A DNA stretch of 34,271 nucleotides, from contig CAZIIK010000139.1 of assembly GCA_964539235.1 (NCBI GenBank), positions 1 through 34,271 on the forward strand. The letters are read 5' to 3'. The translations under genes and the position numbers were made by a program. The notes under the pieces were generated by a model. That model made no database searches and was not told the DNA's origin. It was given only the letters and a program-made list of their open reading frames with translations. The first letter of the stretch is position 1. Each line of letters opens with the position of its first letter. The stretch is from CAZIIK01 sp964539235 (GTDB lineage Bacteria; Pseudomonadota; Gammaproteobacteria; Francisellales; CACEW01). This document shows positions 31,799 to 34,271 of this stretch, one piece after another.

Positions 31799-32391
31799 AT
31801 ACGGTCGCCATGCCCCATTTTTTTCAGTAAATCGACCAATGCCATTAACGGTAAACCGATCAGTGTATTGGGGTCGCGACCTGTATACGCTGTGGCCAAG
31901 GTGATCCCTAAGCCTTCGGAGCGAAAGCCGCCGGCACAATTGAACGGCTGGTCTTTGTCTAAATAAGTTTGAATGTCTGCGTCGCTTAAGCTGCGGAATC
32001 TAACCTGTGTCGTTTCCAAAATAACCTCATGTGCCTGCGCGTGTGTATCTAGCAAACATAAGCCGGTATGAAAGGCAATGGTTTGTCCCGACATCTGACG
32101 TAGCTGCGCTTGAGCTTTAGGGAAAGTTTTCGGTTTGCCTAATATGGTGCCATTCGGCAGTACAGCGACCTGGTCAGAGCCGATGATAAGGCTTGGTTTT
32201 GCCTGCCGATTGGCAATGGCTTGTGCTTTTTCTTGCGCCAAGCGTTTGACCAGTGCTTCGGCATTTTCTTGTGGGTAGGGGGTTTCGTCGATATCCGGCG
32301 ACACACAGGTAAACGGTATCTTGAGCTTTCTCAGTAACTCAGCACGCGCCGGTGATGAGGATGCCAAAATTAATGGGAGTGTCTGGTGCAT
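31795..32391 (-). CDS. yceF: Maf family nucleotide pyrophosphatase, YceF type
   Basis: Maf proteins hydrolyse modified or non-canonical nucleoside triphosphates; the YceF group acts on 7-methyl-GTP. The 198-residue product starts MHQTLPLILASSSPARAELL and has DIDETPYP, LIIGSDQVAVL, HTGLCLLD, FNCAGGFRSEGLGI and GRDPNTLIGLPL, the last three as in E. coli YceF. The ATG at 32391 is chosen over a TTG at 32409 by comparison with family N termini. It lies four bases after the wrbA stop on the same strand, so the two are cotranscribed. Confidence 0.9.
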   Translation of the reverse strand: MHQTLPLILASSSPARAELLRKLKIPFTCVSPDIDETPYPQENAEALVKRLAQEKAQAIANRQAKPSLIIGSDQVAVLPNGTILGKPKTFPKAQAQLRQMSGQTIAFHTGLCLLDTHAQAHEVILETTQVRFRSLSDADIQTYLDKDQPFNCAGGFRSEGLGITLATAYTGRDPNTLIGLPLMALVDLLKKMGHGDRI

Positions 32392-32395
32392 CTGC

Positions 32396-32977
32396 TTATT
32401 TCTGTGCAAATTGGCCTAGGCGTTTGCCCGTGCTAATGGCAATGGCTTTTTCCGCATCAGTGAGGTTGCTACGATTGTCTGAGCCGGTGACGTGTGTGGC
32501 ACCATACGGTGTGCCGCCAGCGGTTGTGGTCGATAACGCGGGCTCACTATAAGGCATGCCAAGCATGACCATGCCATGGTGAAGCAACGGGATCATCATG
32601 GTCAGTAAAGTGGTTTCTTGGCCGCCGTGTAAAGAACTGGTAGACGTGAAAACGGTAGCTGGTTTGTCAATCAGATCGCCGTTGAGCCATAAGTCAGACG
32701 TGGTATCCCAAAAGTATTTCATCGGTGCTGCCATATTGCCGAAGCGAGTTGGGCTGCCCAGTGCTAAGCCGGTACAATTTTTTAAATCATCTTTGGTGAC
32801 ATATATCGCGCCTTCTTCCGGTACGGCGGGTTCAGTTGCTTCGCAATTGGGTGACACCGGTGGACCGGTGCGCACGCGTGCTTCAATGCCCGTTTGCTCA
32901 ACCCCGCGCGCAATGGCGTGTGCGAGATTTTGTGTAGAACCATATCGGCTATAATAGAGGACCAGTACGTATGACAT
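32396..32977 (-). CDS. wrbA: NAD(P)H:quinone oxidoreductase, WrbA family
   Basis: WrbA is an FMN-dependent flavodoxin-like enzyme that reduces quinones by two electrons and limits oxidative stress. The 193-residue product has the FMN phosphate loop YYSRYGSTQNLA, LGSPTRFGNMAAPMKYFWD, FTSTSSLHGGQETTLL and GGTPYGATHV, all diagnostic. The length matches E. coli WrbA (198). It precedes the maf gene on the minus strand. It is divergent from yihY with only 16 bases between start codons, so the two promoters must overlap each other's 5' ends. Confidence 0.92.
   Translation of the reverse strand: MSYVLVLYYSRYGSTQNLAHAIARGVEQTGIEARVRTGPPVSPNCEATEPAVPEEGAIYVTKDDLKNCTGLALGSPTRFGNMAAPMKYFWDTTSDLWLNGDLIDKPATVFTSTSSLHGGQETTLLTMMIPLLHHGMVMLGMPYSEPALSTTTAGGTPYGATHVTGSDNRSNLTDAEKAIAISTGKRLGQFAQK
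32950..32955 (+). promoter_or_regulatory. Possible -10 element for yihY inside the wrbA 5' end
   Basis: TATAAT (32950-32955) is a consensus -10 hexamer lying 39 bases before the yihY ATG, inside the start of wrbA on the other strand. The -35 region is poor (TTTTGT at 32928-32933, 16-base spacer). It fits the need for a yihY promoter in a 16-base intergenic space. Confidence 0.4.
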
Positions 32978-32993
32978 CAGAACAAAGTTAAGT

Positions 32994-34217
32994 ATGAAAA
33001 CCAGCCCGCATTCTAAACGTCTCGCTTTTTTTTGGCTATGGGTGCTTCGGCAATTTGTGAAAGATCAATGTTTGATTCGGTCTTCTGGTTTGACGTTTGC
33101 TTCTTTGCTGGCGCTGGTGCCTTTGTTGGTGGTGATTTTTTCGGTGATTCGCGTCTTGCCAGTGTTTGATCAGTTAAGTGGTCAGATACAAGCTTTTATC
33201 TTCAATAATTTCGTGCCGCATTCCGGTGCTGTGATCCAGAAATATGTATTGGGCTTTGAGACCCAAGCTGGCCGCTTGCCTATTATGGGGTTTGCTTTTT
33301 TGATTGTGACCGCTTTGTTGATGATGGTGAATATTGAGAAAAATTTGAATGACATTTTAAGCATTCGCTACCAACGGCATTTTACCGGTTCTTTGCTGCT
33401 GTATTGGGCGATGTTAACCCTGGGTCCTTTACTGATTGGCGTGAGTATCGCCATTAGTTCTTATCTGGCGTCCTTTCAGTGGTTGCATGGTTTTACATTA
33501 GCCGGTGCGCATCAGTTGCTATGGGTTTTTCCAGTGTTGGCTGAATTTTTTGCCATGTCTTTTTTATACTTGGTGGTACCCCATGGGTTGATTCGTTTGC
33601 GTTATGCATTACTAGGTGCGCTGGTTGCGACTGTTTTATTTGAGTGTGCTAAGCGCTTATTCACGCTGTACATTACGTTTTTTCCCACCTATGCGCTGTT
33701 ATATGGTGCTTTGGCCACGATTCCGATTTTCTTGTTATGGCTTTATCTGTGTTGGATCATGTTTTTGTTTGGTGCAGAAGTGGTGAATGGTTTGCGTCAT
33801 CAACATGCGTTGAGTAGTCAGCATGACGTGCCTTTGTTTCTAGTCGCCTATCAGATTTTAGGACACCTATATACAGCGCAACGACAAGGTAATCCGCTTA
33901 ATTTATCGCAGCTGCTGGATCGAGTGCCAGACTGTTCTGTATCGTCCATGCGTGCAGTGCTTGCATTATTAGCGCAACGCAAATGGGTGAAGGAAATGCG
34001 AGAGGTTTATCTCTTAGCTGCTGATGTGCACCAAAAAACGCTGGGGGATTTGATTAAAGCGTTGCGCTATTACGTACCCTGTGACAAAGCAGATTATACT
34101 GATTCTGCTTGGGATAAGTCTCTGTTGCAGCCATTGTCAGCTGTTTGGCAGGCGCAGCAGAGTTCGTTGACACAACCATTGGCCGAATTATTTGATCCTG
34201 TGGTGCGATCTCAGTAG
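32994..34217 (+). CDS. yihY: YihY/BrkB family inner-membrane protein
   Basis: YihY (UPF0761) proteins are inner-membrane proteins of unclear function, once annotated as ribonuclease BN. The first 280 residues have about six membrane helices and the family blocks SSGLTFASLLALVPLLVV (about 30-47), NIEKNLNDILSI, and TFFPTYALLYGALATIPIFL followed by WLYLCWIMFLFGAEV. After this come about 125 soluble residues with a winged-helix-like stretch (LLDRVPDCSVSSMRAVLALL), which E. coli YihY (290) lacks but other gammaproteobacterial members have. The role of the extension is unknown. The gene ends in TAG and is followed by an FmdB-type gene. Confidence 0.88.
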   Translation: MKTSPHSKRLAFFWLWVLRQFVKDQCLIRSSGLTFASLLALVPLLVVIFSVIRVLPVFDQLSGQIQAFIFNNFVPHSGAVIQKYVLGFETQAGRLPIMGFAFLIVTALLMMVNIEKNLNDILSIRYQRHFTGSLLLYWAMLTLGPLLIGVSIAISSYLASFQWLHGFTLAGAHQLLWVFPVLAEFFAMSFLYLVVPHGLIRLRYALLGALVATVLFECAKRLFTLYITFFPTYALLYGALATIPIFLLWLYLCWIMFLFGAEVVNGLRHQHALSSQHDVPLFLVAYQILGHLYTAQRQGNPLNLSQLLDRVPDCSVSSMRAVLALLAQRKWVKEMREVYLLAADVHQKTLGDLIKALRYYVPCDKADYTDSAWDKSLLQPLSAVWQAQQSSLTQPLAELFDPVVRSQ

Positions 34218-34250
34218 AATAAGCGCGTTTTTTTGCTGAGGTGCATATCG

Positions 34251-34271
34251 ATGCCAATTTATGAATATGCC
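34251..34271 (+). CDS. Start of an FmdB-type zinc-ribbon protein (partial)
   Basis: The last 21 bases encode MPIYEYA from an ATG at 34251, preceded by GAGGTG (34238-34243). MPIYEYxC is the usual opening of FmdB-family small zinc-ribbon regulators, which often sit near yihY or aspS in gammaproteobacteria. The gene runs off the window, so only the N terminus can be judged. Confidence 0.6.

Overview
The window reads as a chromosome segment of a gammaproteobacterium, probably host-associated or intracellular. It has gammaproteobacterial housekeeping genes (long-type purB, hupB, ppiD, lpxL, EXDD-type relA, holB, hemF, hslO, erpA, yceF-type maf, yihY). The lactate-dehydrogenase-like malate dehydrogenase and the RipA-like membrane protein resemble, from memory, Francisella proteins. 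The several permeases and the decaying genes also fit a symbiont or pathogen lineage. I cannot name a genus.

Layout. 1-1488 holds an AT-rich AAA/DUF234-type ATPase whose start codon is touched by a perfect 15-bp inverted repeat. 1542-6009 holds purB (minus), then hupB with a clear promoter and terminator, a PpiD that lacks its parvulin domain, and an LpxL-type acyltransferase. 6317-10231 holds three permeases: AmpG, an aromatic amino acid permease and an MFS carrier. 10431-15567 holds mdh, relA, nagZ and holB; NagZ and AmpG together point to muropeptide recycling.

15581-24951 is the most distinctive part: a VirB-type (P-type) type IV secretion operon in the order virB2-B3-B4-B5-(virB7-like lipoprotein)-(lipoprotein)-B6-B8-B9-B10-B11. 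It is preceded and interrupted by clusters of a dispersed repeat (core CCTGAGCCTGTCGAAGGG). The operon looks recently broken. virB4 has three single-base frameshifts and an in-frame TAG, virB8 has two in-frame TAGs, the second lipoprotein gene has an in-frame TAA, and virB10 probably has an N-terminal frameshift. virB2, B3, B5, B6, B9 and B11 remain open. No virD4, virB1, relaxase or effector is visible here.

25049-34271 returns to housekeeping: a RipA-like membrane protein pair, hemF, trpF, an hslO (Hsp33) split by TAG and with one zinc cysteine changed, a short Sel1-type secreted protein, yraN, erpA, a small membrane protein with hpt and folD, maf and wrbA, yihY, and the first seven codons of an FmdB-type zinc-ribbon gene.

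No tRNA, rRNA, CRISPR array, transposase or complete insertion sequence was seen. The main observations are the decaying secretion operon, the run of premature stops that mostly look like Glu codons changed at the first base, the PPIase-less PpiD, and the repeats placed inside and upstream of the secretion locus.
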